64,000 nt of DNA from JBBAGC01 sp964491265 (lineage in GTDB: Bacteria; Spirochaetota; UBA4802; UBA5550), in contig CAZBFP010000004.1 in the NCBI GenBank assembly GCA_964491265.1, positions 102,848 through 166,847 on the forward strand, given 5' to 3'. Made by a program: the position numbers and the translations under genes. Every line of letters starts with the position of its first letter. Within the stretch, counting starts at the first letter, position 1. The notes beneath the pieces were generated by a model that saw only the letters and a program-made list of their open reading frames with translations, was not told the DNA's origin and searched no databases. Below, piece after piece: positions 8,505 to 15,100 of this stretch.

Positions 8505-9092
8505 ATGCCAAGACCACTTCGAATCTGCGAGCCTGAATTAACTTATCACTGCTATTCCCGCTGCATTGAGCTGAGAAATATACTCTCCCCCGACTTTGTA
8601 AAAGAAATGGCAATTGAGTCGATCAATATGGCTTTAGAAAAATATTCTTTTGAGCTTGTGCACATGGAATTTGTGGAGAACCATTTCCATATTGTTATAA
8701 AGACATTAAAAAAAGATCACAGCATATCCAAAATAATGCAGTTTATTAAGGCAAGAATAACAGAAAAATATAACAGAATGCATGGTCGTACCGGAACTCT
8801 ATGGAACGAGCGCTTTAAATGTAAAATAGTTGAACATTCCGAGGATCCTGTAGATTATCTACTCTGGCTTTTGTGGTATATTGCCTATAATCCGGTAAGG
8901 AAAAGGGTAATTCGCGATCCCAGGGAATCTGCCTACGGGACCATAAGGGTTTATCTGGAAGAGGAATATAAGCCAAGGATTAAAGTTACTCTACATCAAT
9001 ATTTCGTTGATCTGGGAAACAGCTTTAGTGAAAGGGTAAAGCGATTTCTTGATTACGAGGACCAATACAGGAGACATCTGGCGTCACTGTAA
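8505..9092 (+). CDS. REP-associated tyrosine transposase (RAYT, Y1/IS200-type HUH nuclease)
   Basis: This 195-residue protein has the family start MPRPLR and 'YHCYSRC'. The HUH metal-binding pair is at residues 60-62 (HFH, in VENHFHIVI). The presumed catalytic tyrosine lies in WYIAYNPVRK, near 124-133. 'GTLWNERF' near 97-104 is also typical. RAYTs are single-copy domesticated relatives of the IS200/IS605 transposases; they nick single-stranded DNA at short palindromic REP sequences. Start is ATG with GAGGAG upstream. The frame is intact, so the enzyme may be active. It is surrounded by GGGTCAGAGCA motifs, its probable target family (inference). A second copy starts at 63871. Confidence 0.9.
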   Translation: MPRPLRICEPELTYHCYSRCIELRNILSPDFVKEMAIESINMALEKYSFELVHMEFVENHFHIVIKTLKKDHSISKIMQFIKARITEKYNRMHGRTGTLWNERFKCKIVEHSEDPVDYLLWLLWYIAYNPVRKRVIRDPRESAYGTIRVYLEEEYKPRIKVTLHQYFVDLGNSFSERVKRFLDYEDQYRRHLASL

Positions 9093-9137
9093 CAAAAGAA
9101 AATTTCATAATCTCATCTGACAAAAAGGAGTACTTTG

Positions 9138-10159
9138 CTAAAAGTATTGGATAGTATATTGCTCTTTAAATTCAACCTTCCCTTCAAGAACTTTAGAAAC
9201 GAATATTTTCCCTTTATCATCTACAAGAATCACAGAAATACTTTTATTTTCAATAAGGAATTCTGCTGTTTTATTAAATCCCATGACAAAAAAGGCTGTG
9301 GCATATGCGTCAGCTAAAACAGGGTCAGAGCATATTACTGAGACAGAAATCAAACCAGAATCAGCCGGATATCCACTTTTCGGATTAATTATATGATGAT
9401 ATTTTTTACCATTATACTCCCGGTATCGCTCATATGCCCCGCTTGTAGCTACTGAATCTTCTCCGGAAAGGTCAAGTGTGCCGATTATTCCAGAACCAGT
9501 GGGATCTTTTACACCTACAATCCAGGATTTGCCCGCATTTTTGCCGATAACCTGGATATCCCCACCTGCATCAACAAATCCGGTAGTTATGCCATGTTTT
9601 TTCAGCATCTGCACTGCTTTTGAAATAGCATAACCCTTTGCTATGCCGCCCATATCTGCTCTGACCCCTTTCATTTTAAAACCAGCTGTATTCCCCCTAT
9701 CCTCAAAAAGGAGATTTTCATAGCCCACATACTTTAATTTCTTTTGAATTTCAATACCAGATGGAGGAACAAACTTATCAGCCCTGAAATTCCATAATGA
9801 ACTGAGAGAAGCAAAGGTGACATCGAAAGAACCTGAAGTTTGACTGCTAATATCAACAGATAATTTCAATAACTCATAAACCTCCGGTGTCAGCTCAACC
9901 ATGCTCTGACCCCCTTCTCTGTTCAACCTGGCTATATCCGTTTCATAACTATAGGTACTGAATAAAGCCTGGATCCTCTCAATCTCCGTGAAAGCTGAAT
10001 TAATCGCCTCAACAGCAGTTTTTCTTTCAGAATTTACAGTAATATTTACTATAGTACCAAGAAGAGGCCTGCTTACAGAAATTTTATCACTTCTGCAGCC
10101 TGTCAGTATCAGTAATAGCAGTATTACCTGAACTAAGGCCGGAATAATTTTATGTCCAT
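9138..10159 (-). CDS. apbE: ApbE-like FAD:protein FMN transferase, lipoprotein, with a probable frameshift near its start
   Basis: ApbE attaches FMN to Thr/Ser of flavoproteins (such as Rnf/Nqr subunits) outside the inner membrane. Conserved features: 'RPLLGTIVNITV' near the N-terminus, 'DMGGIAKGYA', 'VDAGGDIQV', 'HHIINPKSGYP' and 'LADAYATAFFVMG'. An uninterrupted frame runs back from 9138 through a lipoprotein signal (VILLLLILTGC) to about 10177 but has no ATG, GTG or TTG before the signal. The only suitable ATG (10159, MDIKLFRP) is in another frame and would join only after a one-base shift near 10138. Translation from the TTG at 9926 would lose the signal and the FAD-binding N-terminus. 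Three GGGTCAGAGCA motifs lie inside. A single-base sequence error or a fresh mutation are both possible. Confidence 0.8.
9322..9332 (+). repeat. GGGTCAGAGCA motif inside apbE (opposite strand)
   Basis: Plus-strand copy followed by TATT. On the coding (minus) strand it encodes ICSDP just before the conserved LADAYATA motif. The protein length around it looks normal for the ApbE family, so the motif does not appear as an extra insertion. Confidence 0.6.
9658..9668 (-). repeat. GGGTCAGAGCA motif inside apbE
   Basis: The coding strand reads GGGGTCAGAGCA and encodes GVRA directly before the conserved DMGGIAKG motif. The reading frame and family spacing are kept. Confidence 0.6.
9903..9913 (-). 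repeat. GGGTCAGAGCA motif inside apbE, N-terminal part
   Basis: The coding strand reads GGGGGTCAGAGCATGG and encodes GGQSMV in the loop after 'RLNRE'. This loop is variable in ApbE proteins, so an insertion of a few residues would be tolerated. Confidence 0.6.
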
Positions 10160-10198
10160 TTACTCGATTCAGGGCTCCTCCCTTTCTTTAATGTCTCT

Positions 10199-11200
10199 TT
10201 ACGCTTTTTTTTCTGCTGAGAATCTAATGCTCTGACCCCTTTTCTTGACCCCTTTTCTCTCCACAGAAAAAACCTGCTTTTTTAGCATCTGTTTAAAGCT
10301 TTTATACCGGATCTGGTCTACTTCTCCATTCTCAACTGCGTTCAATACTGCACATCCAGGTTCATTATCATGCCTGCAGTCACCATACCTGCAATTTTCT
10401 GCAAGTTCCTTAAAATCATCAAAATCATCCTGCTGAAAACTATCGTCACTGGAAACCGAAACTCCGCTAATCTCCTCTGTATCAACAATAATTGCGCCAT
10501 TTTCAGCCCTAAAAAGATCCATCCCCTTTCCGGAATTTCCACCTGCAATTGCCGCAATTATCGATGATTTACCGGCACCTGTAATACCTGTAAATGAATA
10601 GGTTTTACCATATTCCATATGATTTTTAAAGTCATCCACCCCTTCCCCGGAAGCTGAGCTGAGAAAAAAGACCTTAAAGCTGCTAAATTCTTTCTCAATT
10701 TGAGTTTTACGTTTATCATCTTCTGTAAGGTCGGTTTTGCTGAATAGAAGGAGCGGAGCTGCACCATTTTCGATAATACCCTGTGCAAGCTTATGAATGA
10801 CAGAAAAATCGGGCATTTCTGACATAGATACGACTATACATATATAATCAATATTCGCACCAAGAAGTATTTCACTCCACTCATCATCTGGATCTTTTGG
10901 TATAAAAACCGATTTCCTCGGTATAACATCATAAATCTGTGCTCTGACCCCATCCTCGTGTGCTCTGACCCCATCCTCGCCGGGGATCAGGAATACCCAG
11001 TCACCGATTACCGGAAGATCATCATTATCAACAACTGAATAATTAAGCCTGTCGGAAATTTCCGCCTCAACTATTCCATCCTCACACAAAACCATCAACG
11101 TTTCTGACTGTAAAACAACTCTTCCCGGCTTAAGATTTACATTGAGTTTGTTATACTGCTCTTTAAACCATGCATCCCAGCCGAAATCCTCAAGCCTCAT
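10199..11200 (-). CDS. rsgA: RsgA-like ribosome-assembly GTPase
   Basis: RsgA (YjeQ) is a circularly permuted GTPase that checks maturation of the 30S ribosomal subunit. In this 333-residue protein the order is an OB-fold (about 25-95, with 'IGDWVFL'), then G4 SKTDL (154-158), 'SSASGEG', G1 GITGAGKSS (205-213), the G3 region, and the zinc finger (C270, C275, H277, C283 in CRYGDCRHDNEPGCAV). The G3 motif, usually DTPG, reads DTEEISG, which is a departure from the family. Residues 75-88 are an exact-like heptad repeat EDGVRAH/EDGVRAQ created by a 21-base tandem duplication containing the GGGTCAGAGCA motif. A further motif lies in the last 15 codons. It may be a divergent paralogue; GTPase activity is not certain. 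Confidence 0.85.
   Translation of the reverse strand: MRLEDFGWDAWFKEQYNKLNVNLKPGRVVLQSETLMVLCEDGIVEAEISDRLNYSVVDNDDLPVIGDWVFLIPGEDGVRAHEDGVRAQIYDVIPRKSVFIPKDPDDEWSEILLGANIDYICIVVSMSEMPDFSVIHKLAQGIIENGAAPLLLFSKTDLTEDDKRKTQIEKEFSSFKVFFLSSASGEGVDDFKNHMEYGKTYSFTGITGAGKSSIIAAIAGGNSGKGMDLFRAENGAIIVDTEEISGVSVSSDDSFQQDDFDDFKELAENCRYGDCRHDNEPGCAVLNAVENGEVDQIRYKSFKQMLKKQVFSVERKGVKKRGQSIRFSAEKKA
10229..10239 (-). repeat. GGGTCAGAGCA motif in the 3' end of rsgA
   Basis: On the coding strand it reads GGGGTCAGAGCATT and encodes RGQSI in the Lys-rich tail. A partial copy, GGGGTCAAG, lies 15 bases upstream on the coding strand, suggesting that the tail was built from the motif. Confidence 0.6.
10937..10978 (-). 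repeat. 21-bp tandem duplication carrying GGGTCAGAGCA inside rsgA
   Basis: Two adjacent 21-base units, each containing GATGGGGTCAGAGCAC, encode EDGVRAH and EDGVRAQ. The length is a multiple of three so the frame survives. Motif cores are at 10941-10951 and 10962-10972. Confidence 0.8.
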
Positions 11201-11289
11201 AACTGCATCTCCGCAAAATAAATATCAATCGCAAAGGCATAAAGCCGAAACTTCTCATATATCACTGATTTTTCAGAAACAGCCTGTTT

Positions 11290-11979
11290 TTAATTCACTG
11301 ATACTTCTGTTATTTTCCTGATAATACCCGGAATTTCACCAAAACTATGTACAATATACTTTTCGCCGGCGATTTCATCAACCCCTGCGTGTCCGAATGC
11401 ACACCCAATAAAAGGGATATTGTTTTCCACTGCAGCTTCAAGATCTGTGTAACGATCTCCTATCATAATAATCTGTTTAAGATCATCCAGCTCTGAAATA
11501 TAATGTTCAATTACACCGGATTTATTTAGAATATCCCCTTCAGGATAGATAAAGGGTTCGGAAAAATACTTCTTAAGATCATAGGTTTCCAGAATTGCCT
11601 CAACATATGCTCTGACCCCGTTTGAAGCAACAAGCATTTTATAATTTCCAAAGCTCAGGTCCACAATAGTTTCAAAAACATCATCTATAAGGGTCCCCTT
11701 CTTATCTCTTATCATCCTAACCAGATTTTCTGTGCATATAGCTGCAAGTTCATTCCTGGTAAATTCATCTGAATCAGGGAAAAGCAGTAAAAAAATCTCC
11801 TTAAGGGGGAGCCCAAGGGTTACAGTTATCTCCTCCCTTGAAGGTTTCTTTAGTGTTAAATGAGGCTTTTCCTTTATGTATGATTCAATCCCTTCACCAA
11901 AGGCTTCTTCCAGTATATTTCCGGCATCATAAATAGTACCGTCAATATCAAAAGCCAGATATATATTATCTCTTTCCAC
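11290..11979 (-). CDS. HAD-superfamily phosphatase, phosphoglycolate-phosphatase-like
   Basis: This 229-residue protein has all HAD motifs: motif I DIDGTIYD (11-18), motif II in 'MLVASNG' (Ser), a motif III Lys region near 'DILNKSG', and motif IV 'MIGDRYTDLEAA'. The helical cap between about 20 and 90 fits the Gph-like (subclass I) group. Substrate is a small phosphoester, possibly phosphoglycolate or a nucleotide; the sequence does not decide. Start is GTG at 11979. A GGGTCAGAGCA motif encodes NGVRA right after motif II, at a place where family members have residues of similar number. It may be co-transcribed with rsgA, 89 bases downstream. Confidence 0.8.
   Translation of the reverse strand: MERDNIYLAFDIDGTIYDAGNILEEAFGEGIESYIKEKPHLTLKKPSREEITVTLGLPLKEIFLLLFPDSDEFTRNELAAICTENLVRMIRDKKGTLIDDVFETIVDLSFGNYKMLVASNGVRAYVEAILETYDLKKYFSEPFIYPEGDILNKSGVIEHYISELDDLKQIIMIGDRYTDLEAAVENNIPFIGCAFGHAGVDEIAGEKYIVHSFGEIPGIIRKITEVSVN
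11609..11619 (-). repeat. GGGTCAGAGCA motif inside the HAD phosphatase gene
   Basis: The coding strand reads GGGGTCAGAGCA and encodes GVRA, two residues after HAD motif II Ser. The local protein length is normal for the family. Confidence 0.6.
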
Positions 11980-12106
11980 ATTTACCTGCTTTTTTTTTCA
12001 GTGCTGCAGACTCTTGCTATAAAAATTAATTATTTTTATAATAATCCACAAAAAAATATAAATCTATCCCTGTACACTTAATGTCAAATAAAAAATTTAC
12101 TATAAT

Positions 12107-12134
12107 GCTCTGACCCCTATCTTGCTCTGACCCC
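12107..12134 (-). repeat. Two GGGTCAGAGCA motifs between the HAD gene and pyrD
   Basis: Two minus-strand copies, 12107-12117 and 12124-12134, only six bases apart. They lie in the divergent promoter region of the HAD phosphatase (minus) and pyrD (plus) and are the last copies before a 51-kb stretch without clear ones. Confidence 0.75.
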
Positions 12135-12214
12135 TTTTCTTTTTCGATTTTTTCTTGACTCCATAGCCTCATTATTATCTAAAACAGTAATCAAATGTTC
12201 CCAAGGAGCTCCTC

Positions 12215-13120
12215 TTGAAAAATCAGGTAAAAATAGGTAATCTTACATTAAAAAATCCCGTTACTGTGGCATCAGGTACAGCCGGTTATGGTGAAGAGCT
12301 GTCTCAATTTATGGATATCTCATCTATCGGGGCCATCTTTACAAAGGGGCTTTCACTTAATCCGCGGAAAGGGAACCCGGGGAACAGAATTCATGAAACC
12401 GCTTCAGGGGTATTGAACTCAATAGGTCTGGAAAATGTGGGTCTTGAGGTATTTCTGGAGAAGAAACTCCCCTTTATTCTTAAAAAAGGGGCAACCCCCA
12501 TCCCAAATGTGGCAGGGCACTCGATTGAAGAAAATATTGAATTATGCAGAGTGCTTTCTGAAACCGACGGGATCGATGCAATCGAACTTAACGTTTCATG
12601 CCCCAACGTGAAGCATGGAGGGATAGCCTTCGGCACAGATATTACAGTTTTCACCGATCTGCTTGAGCAGGCACGGAGAGCGACAAAATGCGCACTTATT
12701 GTTAAGCTCTCCCCCAATGTTACAGATGTTACTCAATTTGCAGTAAGAGCCCAGGAGATTGGAGTTGATGCTGTATCCGCAATCAATACTTTTCTGGGAA
12801 TGAAAATAGACATAAATAAAAGAAAGCCATATTTTAACAATAAGGTTGCAGGGCTTAGCGGTCCTGCGATTAAGCCCCTGGCAATCAGGATCGTTTATCA
12901 GATTTTCTCAAAAATAAATATTCCCATAATCGGACTTGGCGGAATTGCATCTATTGATGATATGCTGGAATTTATGATGGCAGGAGCAAGCGCAGTTTCA
13001 GTAGGGACAATGAACATGGTGGAGCCTGCAGTTTCCGCAAAGCTTGCGGCAGATTTAGACAGATACATGGTTAAGCACAAGATTAATACAATAAATGAAA
13101 TTATTGGAGCAGCCCATTAA
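12215..13120 (+). CDS. pyrD: Dihydroorotate dehydrogenase, class 1B catalytic subunit
   Basis: PyrD oxidises dihydroorotate to orotate, the fourth step of UMP synthesis. At 301 residues, with 'VASGTAGYGEEL', 'NPGNRI', the NVSCPN motif holding the catalytic Cys129, and the glycine-rich FMN phosphate loops 'IIGLGGIAS' and 'AGASAVSVGT', it belongs to class 1B (Cys base, cytosolic). Class 1B enzymes normally work with PyrK, which is not in this window. Start is TTG, chosen because AAGGAG lies seven bases upstream. The stop codon falls inside the left terminal repeat of a 215-bp inverted-repeat element. Confidence 0.93.
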   Translation: MKNQVKIGNLTLKNPVTVASGTAGYGEELSQFMDISSIGAIFTKGLSLNPRKGNPGNRIHETASGVLNSIGLENVGLEVFLEKKLPFILKKGATPIPNVAGHSIEENIELCRVLSETDGIDAIELNVSCPNVKHGGIAFGTDITVFTDLLEQARRATKCALIVKLSPNVTDVTQFAVRAQEIGVDAVSAINTFLGMKIDINKRKPYFNNKVAGLSGPAIKPLAIRIVYQIFSKINIPIIGLGGIASIDDMLEFMMAGASAVSVGTMNMVEPAVSAKLAADLDRYMVKHKINTINEIIGAAH

Positions 13121-13329
13121 TGGCGTTCCTGCAAAAAGTAACTTATTTTGCCACAGAGGCTCAGAGACACAGAGAAAGATGAACTAATTATACAGATATA
13201 TGAAATCGTACATAAATATATTTACAATTTTTTGCAAATATGTATTATTGATTACTAATTTCTATAAAATTCCGTACCTCTGTGACTCTGTGTCTCTGTG
13301 GCAGACTTTTTACAGTAGCGCCATTAATG
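13115..13329. repeat. 215-bp inverted-repeat element (MITE-like) between pyrD and hisC
   Basis: The ends are inverted repeats of about 60 bases: CATTAATGGCG, then an AAAAAGT block, then GCCACAGAG...CACAGAG. The centre is AT-rich and codes for nothing. The left end includes the last two codons (His and stop) of pyrD, so the element may have supplied that gene's stop. It could also fold as a transcript hairpin and stop transcription. I see no second copy in the window. Confidence 0.75.
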
Positions 13330-13388
13330 CTGCAGTATATGTTCTATAATAATTCAGCAGTAAGCCTATTTTTAATACCGGAGCGGAA

Positions 13389-14444
13389 ATGAAATACTGG
13401 AATAAAACTCTTAAAGAGATGGATGAATATATGCCGGGGGAGCAGCCTGCCAATATTGATGAGTTTATCAAGCTGAATACAAATGAGAACCCCTTCCCCC
13501 CGTCAGACTCGGTGTTCAAAGCAATAAACAGCTCCATTAATGGCAATCTGAGAAGATACCCTGATGCAAAGGCTTCGGGCGTAAGAGAGATTTTCGCATC
13601 ACAGAACAGCCTTTCACCTGATAATGTTTTTGTCGGGAATGGTTCTGATGAAATTTTCACACTCATATTCAGAGGATTCATTGAGAAGGAGGGACTGGCA
13701 GCATTCCCCTACCCATCATATTCTCTTTATGATACCCTGGCCCAGGGGAATGGTATTAAATACGAAAAAATTAATCTGGACAGTGATCTGAACCTGGATA
13801 TGAACAGATTCCTTGAAAAAAAATATGACCTTGTAATTATAGCAAATCCCAATAACCCCACAGGTACATACACAGATATATCTCATATAAAGGATTTCCT
13901 CAATTCCTACCAGGGACTCCTTGTTGTTGATGAGGCTTATATAGATTTTTACGGCGGCTCAGCCATTGGTCTGATCCATGAGTATGATAATGTCATTGTT
14001 ACAAGATCATTTTCAAAATCCTATTCACTTGCAGGATTGCGGGTCGGCCTTGCTATTGCAGGGAAGGATATAATAAGAGGATTGTTTAAAATTAAAGATT
14101 CCTATAACATAGACTCATTAGCCCTTGCAGGGGCTGAAGCAGCTCTACTTGATACAAAATACTTTAACTACAGCATAAGAATGCTTACCAGTAATAAGGA
14201 ATACCTGGAGGAGAGACTCCTTGACATGGGTTTCATAATTGTCCCTTCAAAGGCGAATTTTCTCTTTGTAAAACACAGTACCATTGATTCAAAAATAATT
14301 TTCGGGAAACTTAAAGAGAACAGAATCCTTGTGCGCTACTTCAGCGGCCCCATACAGTCAGATTATATCCGCATAACAATAGGTACAATGATGGAAATAA
14401 AAAAATTATGTTCAGTCATTGATTCTATATTGGCAGAAGAATAA
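13389..14444 (+). CDS. hisC: Histidinol-phosphate aminotransferase
   Basis: HisC is a PLP enzyme that makes histidinol phosphate from imidazole-acetol phosphate. The 351-residue length is usual. Visible: 'KLNTNENPFPPS' (family N-terminus), 'GNGSDEIF' (PLP phosphate contact), 'ANPNNPTGT', 'VVDEAYIDF' (Asp to the pyridine N) and 'SFSKSYSLAGLR' with the PLP Lys210. Aromatic or other aminotransferase activity cannot be excluded because no other his gene is near. It has a weak Shine-Dalgarno (GGAG) and ends 20 bases inside the convergent lipoprotein gene. Confidence 0.92.
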   Translation: MKYWNKTLKEMDEYMPGEQPANIDEFIKLNTNENPFPPSDSVFKAINSSINGNLRRYPDAKASGVREIFASQNSLSPDNVFVGNGSDEIFTLIFRGFIEKEGLAAFPYPSYSLYDTLAQGNGIKYEKINLDSDLNLDMNRFLEKKYDLVIIANPNNPTGTYTDISHIKDFLNSYQGLLVVDEAYIDFYGGSAIGLIHEYDNVIVTRSFSKSYSLAGLRVGLAIAGKDIIRGLFKIKDSYNIDSLALAGAEAALLDTKYFNYSIRMLTSNKEYLEERLLDMGFIIVPSKANFLFVKHSTIDSKIIFGKLKENRILVRYFSGPIQSDYIRITIGTMMEIKKLCSVIDSILAEE

Positions 14445-15081
14445 TTTTCCCTTCACTGTTGGTAATTGTACTTCTCTGGTACATTTCGTTAACTGTAATT
14501 TTAGCCTCCCTGGCAAGAACCATATCCTCTTTCTTAATCCAGATGTTCACCTGCTGATTGATTCTCCCCTCTCTCCATTTGAAGCCTATAACAAGGCCGG
14601 CGATCTCCTGCTCATTCAGCATCCGCTCATAGCGGGATATTTCACTTATTACTGTTTCAACATTCTCTTTTATTAACTGAGTGGAAAACCTTCCATAATC
14701 AAGATTACTATCCTTTACTATCTCCACATCAAATCCGAAATAGAGCCGATCAGTGCGGTTTGACCTTTTATCAAAATAAAAGCCTGTGCTCTTTTTAGAA
14801 ATATCAAACTCATGCTTTTCAGTAAGCATGGCAATTACTGAGAGAATAAAATTTTCATATTTATTCTGATAATAAGCCCCGTTTGTGGTATAGGTATTGA
14901 TATTAACCAGATATTCTGAATACTTACTTTTAGCTTCAGCAGTATTCACCCTGACATTCTCAAAAGGTTTATCATCAGAAGCAGAGATCTGCCCGCTCCC
15001 TGAAGCGCAGGATGTAAAAATAACCATTAAAATAAAAACCAGTAATAAAATAAATCCTTTCCCGCAATAATTCTTATTCAT
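14425..15081 (-). CDS. Lipoprotein of unknown function
   Basis: A 218-residue protein with a lipoprotein signal: charged start MNKNYCGKG, hydrophobic core and the lipobox FTSC, with Cys near 25. The rest is mixed alpha/beta with no motif I recognise. It lies 19 bases downstream of the cyclic-nucleotide-binding-domain gene and is probably co-transcribed with it. Its 3' end overlaps that of hisC by 20 bases. Confidence 0.7.
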   Translation of the reverse strand: MNKNYCGKGFILLLVFILMVIFTSCASGSGQISASDDKPFENVRVNTAEAKSKYSEYLVNINTYTTNGAYYQNKYENFILSVIAMLTEKHEFDISKKSTGFYFDKRSNRTDRLYFGFDVEIVKDSNLDYGRFSTQLIKENVETVISEISRYERMLNEQEIAGLVIGFKWREGRINQQVNIWIKKEDMVLAREAKITVNEMYQRSTITNSEGKIILLPI

Positions 15082-15100
15082 AACCCACCATGCTATATAT

